Shown: positions 1 through 6,243, counted from the stretch's first letter. The stretch: DNA of 6,393 nucleotides from Desulfomicrobiaceae bacterium (GCA_003530935.1 DPEO01000035.1:22711-29103); one strand, 5' to 3'. Program-made: numbers and translations. The notes: generated from the sequence alone by a model not told the origin.

Positions 1-134
1 CCGGTCTGGGCGGCCTGATGACAGTACAGACAGCGCCGCGGGCAGGCGGCGTAAGGAAGAAAGACGGGAACGAGCCGCAAAGGAGCAGGCCTCGGCGGGG
101 CGGAAACCACCTGGAAGCGACAAAAATTTCCCAT
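1..134 (-). CDS. Radical SAM enzyme, N-terminal part only (runs off left edge)
   Basis: The minus-strand frame is open from an ATG at 134 to the window edge and gives 44 complete residues. It contains CPRRCLYC, the CxxxCxxC cluster motif of radical SAM enzymes (C31, C35, C38). The motif is preceded by the hydrophobic strand PVFLPYA and followed by HQAAQTG, as in the Elp3/HemN-like group in which the motif lies very near the N-terminus. These cysteines would hold the 4Fe-4S cluster that cleaves S-adenosylmethionine; the substrate cannot be told from this fragment. An AAGGAG sits only 3 bases before the ATG, which is tight. A GTG at codon 9 is the alternative start, but I see no better ribosome site for it. 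The gene is divergent from the HU-like gene. The family call is fairly secure because of the motif and its flanks; the subfamily is uncertain. Confidence 0.72.
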   Translation of the reverse strand, partial: MGNFCRFQVVSAPPRPAPLRLVPVFLPYAACPRRCLYCHQAAQT

Positions 135-141
135 GAACTCC

Positions 142-170
142 TTGCAATGTCTTTTCTTTTCCGCTACTCG
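142..170 (+). promoter_or_regulatory. Possible weak promoter of the HU-like gene
   Basis: TTGCAA (142-147) is followed after 17 bases by TACTCG (165-170). The -35 is reasonable and the -10 is poor, but this is the only fair sigma-70-like pair in the 74-base spacer between the two divergent genes. A pyrimidine-rich run (150-162) lies between the boxes. I saw no convincing counterpart for the minus-strand radical SAM gene. Confidence 0.22.
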
Positions 171-208
171 ACGGCAACCATCATGCCACCCGAGGAGGTC
201 TTCATCCC

Positions 209-496
209 ATGCCCACCCTCACCAAAGCGGAAATCATCGACGCCATTTATGAAAAATCCCGCCGTCACCGGGCGGAGATCAAAGGCCACGTGGACACCCT
301 CATCGAACTCATGAAGGAAGGGATCAAAAAAGACGGTGCCCTTTTGGTGAGTGGTTTCGGCAAATTCGACGCCTACGCCAAAAACCCGCGCCGCGGCCGC
401 AACCCGCAGACCAACGAGGCCATCATCCTTCCGGGCCGCAAGGTGGTGGTGTTCCGCATCTCCCGCAAGCTCCGCGCGGAACTCAATCCGCAATGA
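209..496 (+). CDS. HU/IHF family DNA-bending protein
   Basis: This 95-aa protein matches the usual 90-100 aa length of HU/IHF proteins, which work as dimers that bend DNA in the nucleoid. Residues 1-45 form the helical dimerisation part (starting TLTKAEIIDAI). GFGKF at 49-53 is the signature turn. RNPQT at 64-68 is the tip of the DNA-embracing arm and carries the intercalating proline P66. The basic C-terminal strand is VVVFRISRKLRAEL. The sequence is nearer to IHF-alpha-like and Desulfovibrio HU-like paralogues than to E. coli HU, but subunit type cannot be assigned safely. The ATG at 209 follows GAGGAGG at 192-198 with a 10-base gap, slightly long, and no competing start fits. The gene ends inside the 3' end of the convergent rlpA-like gene (14-base overlap), with no terminator between them. 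Confidence 0.93.
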   Translation: MPTLTKAEIIDAIYEKSRRHRAEIKGHVDTLIELMKEGIKKDGALLVSGFGKFDAYAKNPRRGRNPQTNEAIILPGRKVVVFRISRKLRAELNPQ

Positions 497-1202
497 CAAA
501 GCAGTCCGGGCTCTCCGGCAGGAAGCGCTCCCGCGCGGCCCGGGCTTGATCGAGCGTCGGGAAAGCGCCCACCTGCACCCGCCAGAAATGGACTCCGGCC
601 ACATCCCCCTCGGTCACCCGGGTGCCGGGATATCCGCGGGCCATCAAGCGATCGCGCAGGCGGTAGGCATTGTCGCGCACGGTAAACGCCCCATACTGCA
701 CATAAAACGGCCCCTGAAAATAGACCGGCCCCCCCAGGGCGCGCAGATGCACCCGGGCGGTCCCCGGTCCCACCACCCCAAGGGCGCGGGCAGCGCTATA
801 GGAAAGGTCGATGACCCGGTTGCCCACAAAGGGCCCGCGATCATTGACCCGCACCTCGGCCCTGCGGCCGTTGTCGAGGTTGGTGACGAGCAGGCGTGTG
901 TTCATGGGCAGGATACGATGCGCGGCGGTCATCTGGTACATGTCGTAGATCTCGCCGTTGGCCGTGCGCTTGCCGTGAAAATCCGGACCATACCACGAGG
1001 CGATCCCCACTTCCTCATAACCTTCCGCCGATTGGAGCGGGTAATAGGTTTGCCCCATAACCGTATAGGGCTTACCGGTACCGCCGTGCCCTTTGGATGT
1101 CGGCGGCGCGCTGCTTCCCGATGGCCACGAAGGCAGATAGCGGCCGCCGCACCCCACCGCAAAGAGCATCAGCGCCAAAGCCGCCCACACCACTTGCCTC
1201 AT
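483..1202 (-). CDS. rlpA: RlpA-type septal lipoprotein with DPBB and SPOR domains
   Basis: With the start at 1202 the product is 239 aa. It opens with a lipoprotein signal, a hydrophobic stretch ending AVGC, so C18 is the likely lipidated cysteine. A low-complexity linker (about 20-60) follows. The RlpA double-psi beta-barrel spans about 65-155, with GIASWYG, TANGE, TAAHRILP and VNDRGPF; E84, H95 and D121 align with residues held to be catalytic in RlpA. A SPOR domain spans about 163-239 (YVQYGAF...WRVQVGAF). RlpA proteins are outer-membrane-anchored lytic transglycosylases that act on denuded glycan strands at the septum, located there by SPOR. An earlier ATG at 1247 would add 15 unrelated residues before the signal peptide, so I reject it. 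The ATG overlaps the upstream stop as ATGA, implying translational coupling, and GGAG lies about 8 bases upstream. Lgt, encoded upstream, would lipidate C18. Confidence 0.9.
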   Translation of the reverse strand: MRQVVWAALALMLFAVGCGGRYLPSWPSGSSAPPTSKGHGGTGKPYTVMGQTYYPLQSAEGYEEVGIASWYGPDFHGKRTANGEIYDMYQMTAAHRILPMNTRLLVTNLDNGRRAEVRVNDRGPFVGNRVIDLSYSAARALGVVGPGTARVHLRALGGPVYFQGPFYVQYGAFTVRDNAYRLRDRLMARGYPGTRVTEGDVAGVHFWRVQVGAFPTLDQARAARERFLPESPDCFVIAD

Positions 1203-1789
1203 GACACCCACTCCACCACGAGGAGCACGCGCTCCACAAGGCGCCATCGCTGCACGCCTTGGGGCAACGGCTCGGTGCTCTCCGTCAGACGACAGGACGC
1301 GAGGTCCTCACTGCGGCTTTGGGCGTACGCGGCGAGGATGTCCCCTCCCACATGGACCCCACGGGCCAAAAGGGGCTGCGCGAGGTCCTGCGCCACAAAA
1401 TTGAACGGCCGCACCGTCACGGTCCCGGCAGCCACCGCACGGGCGTGAAACGCCGTGGAGAGATCCGCGCGAAAACGCTTGAGAGGGCTTTGACGGCGCA
1501 GGGCAATCCCCGCCAAGCCCGGCATGGTGCCGCTCAAGGCGACCTCGTCCCCTGGGACCACCTGGATGGCTTCCCAGTCGTCCACCGCCACCCCGTTGAG
1601 AAACAGCCCGGGGACGCGGTGGGTGGCGTACTCCACATCCAAGCCGAGATCTTCCAAAAGAAAATCGCGTACGGACTTGGGGGCCCCAAGCCATACTCCC
1701 ACTCCCTGCCGCAGCAGCCCAGCAAATGCGGGCGCCATGGCCACCGGGGCCTGTGCGCGAATGGTGAGCGTTTTTTCATCCTGAATCAT
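1199..1789 (-). CDS. Conserved-looking protein of unknown function (196 aa)
   Basis: I do not recognise an experimentally characterised family. The start at 1789 has GGAGG (1796-1800) 6 bases upstream. The 196-aa product has no signal peptide and no membrane helix. Residues 35-100 are the most family-like block: VRDFLLEDLGL, then VPGLFLNGVAVDD (59-71), VVPGDEVALSG and MPGLAGIALRR (89-99). The order strand, 'ldG', negative residues, 'v.pGd.vals' resembles small beta-grasp (ThiS/MoaD-like) folds, but no diglycine tail is present. I recall similar MPGL-G-LRR proteins in Desulfobacterota annotated as hypothetical; this is memory, not a search. Residues 105-196 carry a single cysteine, C166, and end in a hydrophobic strand (RLVERVLLVVEW). 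The stop overlaps the rlpA start by four bases. It could be cytoplasmic and work with the upstream Fe-S protein or with RlpA; neither can be shown. Confidence 0.82.
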   Translation of the reverse strand: MIQDEKTLTIRAQAPVAMAPAFAGLLRQGVGVWLGAPKSVRDFLLEDLGLDVEYATHRVPGLFLNGVAVDDWEAIQVVPGDEVALSGTMPGLAGIALRRQSPLKRFRADLSTAFHARAVAAGTVTVRPFNFVAQDLAQPLLARGVHVGGDILAAYAQSRSEDLASCRLTESTEPLPQGVQRWRLVERVLLVVEWVS

Positions 1790-1944
1790 GGGTGTCCTCC
1801 GTAGCGGTGCGTCAGACGCCCGGTAAGGGTTGCGCAAAGGCTCGCCAAAGGCAAGACCATAACGGCCCCAAACAACCGCCCTTCGCCTCTGGAGCATCAG
1901 CCGGCAAACGGAAGGCTTCGTGGAGCTGCGCCACGAGATGACCG
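1790..1944 (-). other. Intergenic gap inside the minus-strand gene series
   Basis: This 155-base gap separates the Fe-S membrane protein from the 196-aa protein. A 6-bp hairpin, TCGTGG/CCACGA with a 7-base loop (1918-1936), lies just past the upstream stop. It has no T-run after it, so it is not a classical terminator, though it could mark RNA processing. I found no convincing -35/-10 pair and no small gene. The gap may nevertheless hold a separate promoter for the downstream pair. Confidence 0.4.
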
Positions 1945-3006
1945 CTACTGCGCCATGCCCCGCATATAGATCATGCGCAGCATGGCTTGCGGGATGGCGG
2001 CGTCCCAGTGGCCAGTCGCCTTGGCCCAGATCCAGGCCAGCAGCAACAAGCCCGCAGCCCCCAGCCCCGCCACCAACGGGGACACCCGGCGCGGTGGACA
2101 CGCCACGGCCGAGGCGCCTCCCCCCTCTTCGGCGCGGCGCAGCCCTTTGCCCCCGACGCACCCAAACAGGGCTGGGGCCAGGCAGCCGGGCACGGGACAC
2201 GCCCCGATACACTGCATACATCCGATACATAGGGACGAATTCACGCGGACCTTCTTGGGGACGTCAATGGCGGCGGGGCAGACACGACGGCAGCGGCCGC
2301 AGGAGACGCAGCGCGCCTCGTCGCGCCAGACGGCCAGCGGAGAAAGCAGCGACACCAATCCAAGCAGTGCGCCGTAGGGGCACAAAAACCGGCACCAGAA
2401 GTTCCGCAGCACCAGCGAGGCCGCAACCAAGAGAGCCAGCACCGCGACTGCCGTGCCGGAGGGCGAAAGGAAGAAACGCATGAGTTTGGCATCGGAGACC
2501 ATGTTGTAGGGCGAGAAGAGAAAGCTCTCCAACTGGTCTCCGGGCATGCGCGCCACGGTCATCAGGAAAAAGCCGAGCAGCACATACTTGGGCACCCCCA
2601 TCAGGCGTTCTGCCAGCCGAGGAAGGTCCCGGCTGATGCCGAAGGCCCGGCCCGCTTGCGCCAGCCAATGGGACACGAAGCCCACGGGACAGACATAGCC
2701 GCAAAATCCCTTACGAAAGAGCAGGGCCATGAGCAGCGCGCTGATAAAGATGGTCAGGCCGGCGGGGTGGACGTTGTCCCACAGCCCGGTAGTCAGCAGG
2801 CGGCGGAAGCCGAGCAGCGCACTGATGGGCAAAAAGGCCTCCACCCCGGCGGGGCGGGGAAAGAACTGATCCGACGCGCCGAGCGCCCAAGCCAGAAAAC
2901 GGAAAAACCGCCAACCGACCCACAGCGATAGCAAGGCGAAGACGGCCTGAAGCGTACGGCGGAAGGCCTCGGGCGAGGGGCGTAAGCGAAAGAAATGCAG
3001 AGACAT
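1945..3006 (-). CDS. NapH/CcoG-like membrane protein with two 4Fe-4S clusters
   Basis: The product is 353 aa. Hydrophobic segments near 20-42, 82-98, 138-155, 185-204 and 310-328 suggest about five membrane helices, with a sixth possible near 55-72. Two CxxxCP motifs occur at membrane ends: CGYVCPVG (C102, C106) and CRFLCPYG (C205, C209), typical of NapH, NosR and CcoG-type proteins. Two ferredoxin clusters follow: C233/C236/C239/C243 (CVSCGRCRRVCP) and C260/C263/C266/C270 (CIGCMQCIGACP). Such proteins pass electrons between the quinone pool and periplasmic or cytoplasmic partners; the partner here is unknown. A further helix and a short tail (329-353) follow the ferredoxin part. The start at 3006 has AAGGAG 5 bases upstream; the 47-residue upstream extension looks non-coding. 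No NapG, NosZ or reductase gene is nearby, so calling it napH would be wrong. Confidence 0.88.
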   Translation of the reverse strand: MSLHFFRLRPSPEAFRRTLQAVFALLSLWVGWRFFRFLAWALGASDQFFPRPAGVEAFLPISALLGFRRLLTTGLWDNVHPAGLTIFISALLMALLFRKGFCGYVCPVGFVSHWLAQAGRAFGISRDLPRLAERLMGVPKYVLLGFFLMTVARMPGDQLESFLFSPYNMVSDAKLMRFFLSPSGTAVAVLALLVAASLVLRNFWCRFLCPYGALLGLVSLLSPLAVWRDEARCVSCGRCRRVCPAAIDVPKKVRVNSSLCIGCMQCIGACPVPGCLAPALFGCVGGKGLRRAEEGGGASAVACPPRRVSPLVAGLGAAGLLLLAWIWAKATGHWDAAIPQAMLRMIYMRGMAQ

Positions 3007-3082
3007 GTGGACTCCTTCCACAACGTGCCGGGGGAGGACTCCTTGCGAAGAAGACGGGAGCGAGGTTCCCCCACGGGACAGG

Positions 3083-3862
3083 TCACCGCGCCCGCCGCTC
3101 CTGCACGCCCTGCGGCCACAGCACAAGCCCCAGCCCCACCAGCACAAAGGGGATGCTCAAAAGCTGCCCCGTAGTCCACGTCCCGGTTGCGTCCAGCGCG
3201 GCCTGGGGCATCTTCACGGTTTCCCAGACCATGCGCAGGCCAAAGACCAAAAGCAAAAAGAGCCCCAAAAGCCGCTCCCGCCACCATGGACGCCGGTAGA
3301 GCACGGCCAGAAGAACGCCGATCCCCAGATAGGTGACGGCCTCGTAAAGCTGTACCGGATGACGGGCAACCCCATCCACCCGGGCGAACACCACAGCCCA
3401 CGGCACGGTGGCAGGCTTGCCCAAGATTTCGGAATTGCAGAAATTTCCCAGCCGGATGCACGCGCCGCCCACCGCCGCGGGCAGAGGCAGCCGCCGCAGG
3501 ACCCAACCCACATCCACGCCCGGATCACGCAGGCGGGCAGCCCACACCCCCGCCACCAGCCCCACGGCGCCACCATGGCTCGCCAGGCCGCCCTCCCAAA
3601 TTTTGAGGATCTCCCACGGGTGCGCCAAGTACCACTCTGGCTCGTAGAACAGGCAATGCCCCAAGCGGGCGCCCACCACCGTGCCCACTACGGCGAACGT
3701 AAACAGCCGCTCCAAAGGGGCGGGATCCCGCCCCTCGGCGCGACTCATGGCGACCATCATGTGGTACCCTGCCACAAAGGCGAAGGCGAACAGGAGCCCG
3801 TACCAACGGACGGCCACAGGGCCCACTTCCAATGCCACGGGATCCATGTTCCACACAAACAT
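3083..3862 (-). CDS. lgt: Prolipoprotein diacylglyceryl transferase
   Basis: Lgt transfers diacylglycerol from phosphatidylglycerol to the lipobox cysteine of prelipoproteins in the inner membrane, the first step of lipoprotein maturation. The 259-aa product has the family hallmarks: N-terminal DPVALEVGPVAVRWYGL, EGGLASHGG (HGG at 96-98), the Lgt signature around GACIRLGNFCNSEILG (R137, N140), HPVQLYEA (168-175) and a late arginine, R210, in FGLRMVWE. About seven hydrophobic segments fit the known topology. I prefer the ATG at 3862: MFVWNMDP matches usual Lgt N-termini, and GAGG (3868-3871) lies 5 bases before it, overlapping the upstream stop. The ATG at 3889 would add nine residues and lacks a ribosome site. 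Only 7 bases separate it from the DGC gene, so it is co-transcribed with the stress cassette, an unusual place for a housekeeping gene. Confidence 0.95.
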   Translation of the reverse strand: MFVWNMDPVALEVGPVAVRWYGLLFAFAFVAGYHMMVAMSRAEGRDPAPLERLFTFAVVGTVVGARLGHCLFYEPEWYLAHPWEILKIWEGGLASHGGAVGLVAGVWAARLRDPGVDVGWVLRRLPLPAAVGGACIRLGNFCNSEILGKPATVPWAVVFARVDGVARHPVQLYEAVTYLGIGVLLAVLYRRPWWRERLLGLFLLLVFGLRMVWETVKMPQAALDATGTWTTGQLLSIPFVLVGLGLVLWPQGVQERRAR

Positions 3863-3869
3863 ACCGGCC

Positions 3870-4244
3870 TCAACACCCCATGCGGGCAACGGCCGCGTCC
3901 ATCACCGCGGCCACGTTGGCTTCGGTGACCGGGCTCTCGCCTTTGCGAAAGCCAAGATCCTGCAGCTGGACATGCACCATGGAGGAAAACCCCGCCTCTT
4001 CCAGGGTCTTCCTGGCGCACTCCAAGGGACAGCCGTCGATCACGAGGATTTTGTCCGCGGCCTGAGTAGTGGCCACGATACCGCTCACCCGGCCGCCGAC
4101 GCCCGCCAGGCAATACATGCGGCCCGTGCCCTGCCGCGTGAGGGCACGAGCCGCGGCATCAGCGAGCCCCCCCACGTCGGCCGCGCCGGAGCAGGCAAAG
4201 ATCAAGGTCGGCGCCCCCTGACAGGAACATTGGCAGCTAGACAC
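3870..4244 (-). CDS. DGC-domain putative zinc-binding protein
   Basis: This 124-aa cytoplasmic protein carries IDGCPLECA (69-77), the DGC motif for which the family (DUF1847-like 'putative zinc-binding protein') is named. It has eight cysteines: a cluster C4, C6, C8 at the N-terminus, then C18 (FACSG), C45, C72, C76 and the last residue C124. FACSGAADVGGLADAAAR and MYCLAGVGG are also typical. Family members are thought to bind a metal and often sit beside thioredoxins and permeases; no reaction is established. The start is GTG at 4244, not ATG: AAGGAGG lies 6 bases upstream, and the frame overlaps the thioredoxin stop by 8 bases, so translation is probably coupled. A role in binding or handing over a thiophilic metal(loid) to the permease fits the context but is inference. 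Confidence 0.85.
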   Translation of the reverse strand: MSSCQCSCQGAPTLIFACSGAADVGGLADAAARALTRQGTGRMYCLAGVGGRVSGIVATTQAADKILVIDGCPLECARKTLEEAGFSSMVHVQLQDLGFRKGESPVTEANVAAVMDAAVARMGC

Positions 4245-4488
4245 TTTTCGCCTCCTTGGCCAAAACCGTCTTCATCTCCTCCAGGCTCGGCACCTTGCCC
4301 ACCATGAGGACCTTGCCATCCACCGCCAAGCCCGGAGTCATCATCACCCCAAAGGACATGATCTTGTTGATGTCCGTGATTTTCTCCAGCTCATAGGCCA
4401 ATCCCAGGGCGTCCGCCGCCGCCTTGGCGGTCTCCGCCAGCTTGGTACATTTGGGGCATCCGGTGCCGAGAATCTGAATGTGCGTCAT
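4237..4488 (-). CDS. Small thioredoxin-like protein (MTH895/TM0996 type)
   Basis: An 83-aa single-domain thioredoxin fold. The redox motif CPKC is at 11-14 after the first strand (IQILGTG). The cis-proline is P52 in MMTPGLAVDGKVLMVGKVPS, and a final helix (67-80) completes the fold. There is no signal peptide, so it acts in the cytoplasm. Members of this 'redox-active disulfide protein 2' group commonly follow ArsR and DUF318 permease genes in anaerobes, where a thiol-disulfide role in metal or metalloid handling is assumed. The ATG has a strong GGAAGGAGG ribosome site upstream. It lies 44 bases after the permease stop and overlaps the DGC gene by 8 bases. The gap before it shows no terminator. 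Confidence 0.92.
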   Translation of the reverse strand: MTHIQILGTGCPKCTKLAETAKAAADALGLAYELEKITDINKIMSFGVMMTPGLAVDGKVLMVGKVPSLEEMKTVLAKEAKSV

Positions 4489-4532
4489 TTCCGTTCCTCC
4501 TTCCCGCTCATGTGTCTATGCCTCTGGATTCA

Positions 4533-5834
4533 TCACGTCCAGAGGAGTCCAAAAGCCCACCCCGAAACCGTGGCCATGACCACGACCAGGCACACGAAGA
4601 CCAACGTCTTGCGCGCCCCCATGATGCTGCCGATGACGAGCATATTGGGCAGGCTCAACGCCGGCCCGGCCAACAGCAGACTCAAGGCCGGGCCCTTGCC
4701 CATGCCCGCGCCAATGAGGCCTTGGACGATGGGCACCTCGGTGAGGGTGGCGAAGTACATGAACGCCCCCACGAACGAGGCGAAGAAATTGGCCATCAGG
4801 GAGTTTCCGCCCACGAAGCCGGCCACCCACGAAGAAGGGATGATCCCCTCATGGCCGACGCGGCCCAAGAGAAAGCCCGCCACGAGCACTCCGCCCAAAA
4901 GCAAAGGGAGAATCTGCTTGGCAAACGTCCACGAGGTGGAAAACCACTGCCCGCTCTCGCCGGGGTCCACGCTGGTCATCCACGACAACCCCACCACGCC
5001 CACCGTGAACGCGGCCACCGGCTCCTGGGGAAAGGCCACTGCCGTCAGGGCTGTGGCCAAAGCGGTGAGCCCCACCTTCCACGCCGGAAGCCGCAGCCAC
5101 AACACCAGCACCACGGCCAGTCCCGCAGCCGCCACGCTGGTGAGCCACCACTTGGCGGCGAAGATAGCGGCCCACAGCCCCGCATGCTCCTGCGGCCGCC
5201 CCCAATTGGCGAATACCAAAACAGCCACCATGAGGGCAAAATAGATGGCGGTCTGCCACAAGGGCCGCGCGGGCTCCTCATCGGAGGTCACGGCCTGCAT
5301 GGCCAGACGCTCCCCTTCTTCCTTGCGGAAGAAAAATCCCATCAACAGACCGATGACAAGGCTGAACACCACGGCCCCCACGGCGCGGGCAATACCCAGT
5401 TCCGGGCCCAAAATGCGGGCGGTGAGCACGATGGCGAGCACATTGATGGCAGGCCCGGAATAGAGAAAGGCACACGCCGGCCCAAGCCCGGCGCCCATGC
5501 GGTAGATGCCGGCGAAAAGCGGCAGCACCGTACACGAGCACACCGCCAAAATCGTCCCCGACACCGAAGCCACACCGTATGCGAGCACCTTCTTGGCCTC
5601 AGCGCCCAGATAGCGCATCACCGCCGCCTGACTCACAAAAACGCCAATGGCGCCCGCAATGAAAAAGGCCGGGACCAAGCACAAGAGCACGTGCTCCTGG
5701 GCATACCACTTCACCAGATGGAAGGCCTCGAGCACCGCGGCATCAAAACGCGGCACGCCCACCGGCAAATACCAAAAGACGACGAACGCCCCCACCATGG
5801 CGACCAAAGTCTTCCATTCTTCACGCCAGTTCAT
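4533..5834 (-). CDS. DUF318/ArsP-family permease
   Basis: A 433-aa inner-membrane protein with roughly ten hydrophobic segments. The family core is at 95-138: LAVCSCTVLPLFAGIY, followed by GLGPACAFLYSGPAINVLAI. A second, diverged copy of this core lies at 357-402 (TLTEVPIVQGLIGAGMGKGPALSL, then LLAGPALSLPNMLVI), the internal duplication typical of the family. A charged loop at about 169-191 separates the halves. Characterised relatives (ArsP) export trivalent organoarsenicals, but most members have no proven substrate. The paired cysteines C99 and C101, with C121 nearby, could contact a thiophilic ion; that is inference. The start at 5834 has AAGGAGG 6 bases upstream and begins 14 bases inside the arsR gene. 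The longer frame to 5909 adds an arginine-rich stretch that belongs to the arsR overlap. Confidence 0.9.
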   Translation of the reverse strand: MNWREEWKTLVAMVGAFVVFWYLPVGVPRFDAAVLEAFHLVKWYAQEHVLLCLVPAFFIAGAIGVFVSQAAVMRYLGAEAKKVLAYGVASVSGTILAVCSCTVLPLFAGIYRMGAGLGPACAFLYSGPAINVLAIVLTARILGPELGIARAVGAVVFSLVIGLLMGFFFRKEEGERLAMQAVTSDEEPARPLWQTAIYFALMVAVLVFANWGRPQEHAGLWAAIFAAKWWLTSVAAAGLAVVLVLWLRLPAWKVGLTALATALTAVAFPQEPVAAFTVGVVGLSWMTSVDPGESGQWFSTSWTFAKQILPLLLGGVLVAGFLLGRVGHEGIIPSSWVAGFVGGNSLMANFFASFVGAFMYFATLTEVPIVQGLIGAGMGKGPALSLLLAGPALSLPNMLVIGSIMGARKTLVFVCLVVVMATVSGWAFGLLWT

Positions 5835-6171
5835 GGCAATCCTCCTTCGCCGTCGTACAGGCGGCGCATGTCCCGGCCGCAGCCGGATGGTCCAACACCT
5901 GATCCACACAACGGAAAAATCCCGTCACACACGGCACCCGCAAACGGTAGAACACCTGTTTGCCGCGACGCTCGTCCTCCACCAGCCCTGCGCGCTTCAG
6001 CACCGCCAGGTGTTTGGATATCGTAGAAAAATCCACACCGACCGCCTCCACGAACTGGCACACGCACACCTCGCCCTGGGCGAGCTGATCCACCATCCAC
6101 AGCCGGGTGGGATGGGCCAAGGCCTTCAAAATCTCCGCACGCCGCTGGTACAGCTCGGCTTGTTCCTGCAT
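5821..6171 (-). CDS. ArsR-family metal(loid)-responsive repressor
   Basis: A 116-aa winged-helix repressor of normal length. It begins with an EILKALAHPTRLWMVDQL helix pair (13-30). The recognition helix is STISKHLAVLKRAGLV (49-64), and the wing is DERRGKQVFYRL. EVCVCQF (C36, C38) stands where E. coli ArsR has its metal box, but the third cysteine of that box is replaced. Additional cysteines are C81, C88, C102, C105 and C112, the last three as CxxC-x6-C in the tail. ArsR proteins dissociate from their operator when As(III), Sb(III) or a thiophilic metal binds. I chose the ATG at 6171 because GGAGG lies 5 bases upstream and the fold begins there; the extension to 6279 covers the promoter and operators. 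It likely represses its own operon and the divergent gene. The exact inducer is not determinable. Confidence 0.92.
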   Translation of the reverse strand: MQEQAELYQRRAEILKALAHPTRLWMVDQLAQGEVCVCQFVEAVGVDFSTISKHLAVLKRAGLVEDERRGKQVFYRLRVPCVTGFFRCVDQVLDHPAAAGTCAACTTAKEDCHELA

Positions 6172-6185
6172 GACGACCTCCAATA

Positions 6186-6203
6186 TTTGGCGATTTGGCC
6201 AAA
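6186..6203. promoter_or_regulatory. Operator 1, probable ArsR site at the arsR promoter
   Basis: TTTGGC-GATTTG-GCCAAA is an 18-bp site with perfect 6-bp inverted arms. It covers the downstream part of the arsR -10 box and the expected transcription start, so a bound dimer would block transcription. The inner ATTTGGCCAAAT (6193-6204) is also a perfect palindrome. That ArsR binds here is inferred from position and from the second copy. Confidence 0.8.
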
Positions 6204-6228
6204 TAACGCCCTGCGCCTCGGCTGTCAA
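6200..6228 (-). promoter_or_regulatory. arsR operon promoter
   Basis: Read on the minus strand, a perfect TTGACA (6228-6223) is followed after 17 bases by TATTTG (6205-6200). Transcription would begin near 6193, giving a leader of about 20 bases before the ATG at 6171. Operator 1 overlaps the -10 box. Confidence 0.6.
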
Positions 6229-6243
6229 TGCCCACCAGGCACC

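Noticed and set aside
18..314. 98-codon plus-strand frame across the left spacer
   Set aside because: It overlaps the radical SAM start on the other strand and the HU-like gene, lacks a ribosome site and has no recognisable motif.
351..1448. 365-codon plus-strand open frame across rlpA
   Set aside because: The composition is low in meaning and no motif is present, whereas the opposite strand gives a complete RlpA with DPBB and SPOR domains.
1842..1849. TCGCCAAA, a half-site like the ArsR operators, before the 196-aa gene
   Set aside because: No inverted partner at the right spacing and no clear promoter beside it; an 8-base match can occur by chance.
1918..1936. Hairpin after the Fe-S gene as an intrinsic terminator
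   Set aside because: The stem is only 6 bp and no T-run follows in the direction of transcription.
3009..3044. Direct repeat GGACTCCTT (3009-3017 and 3036-3044) before the Fe-S gene
   Set aside because: On the minus strand both copies read AAGGAGTCC. The near one is the ribosome site; the far one has no plausible start codon in a useful frame, so a leader peptide is not supported.
4512..6026. 504-codon plus-strand open frame opposite the permease and arsR
   Set aside because: It is rich in His, Gly, Pro and Arg with no domain, and mirrors the strongly biased codon use of the minus-strand genes. It is a GC-driven shadow.
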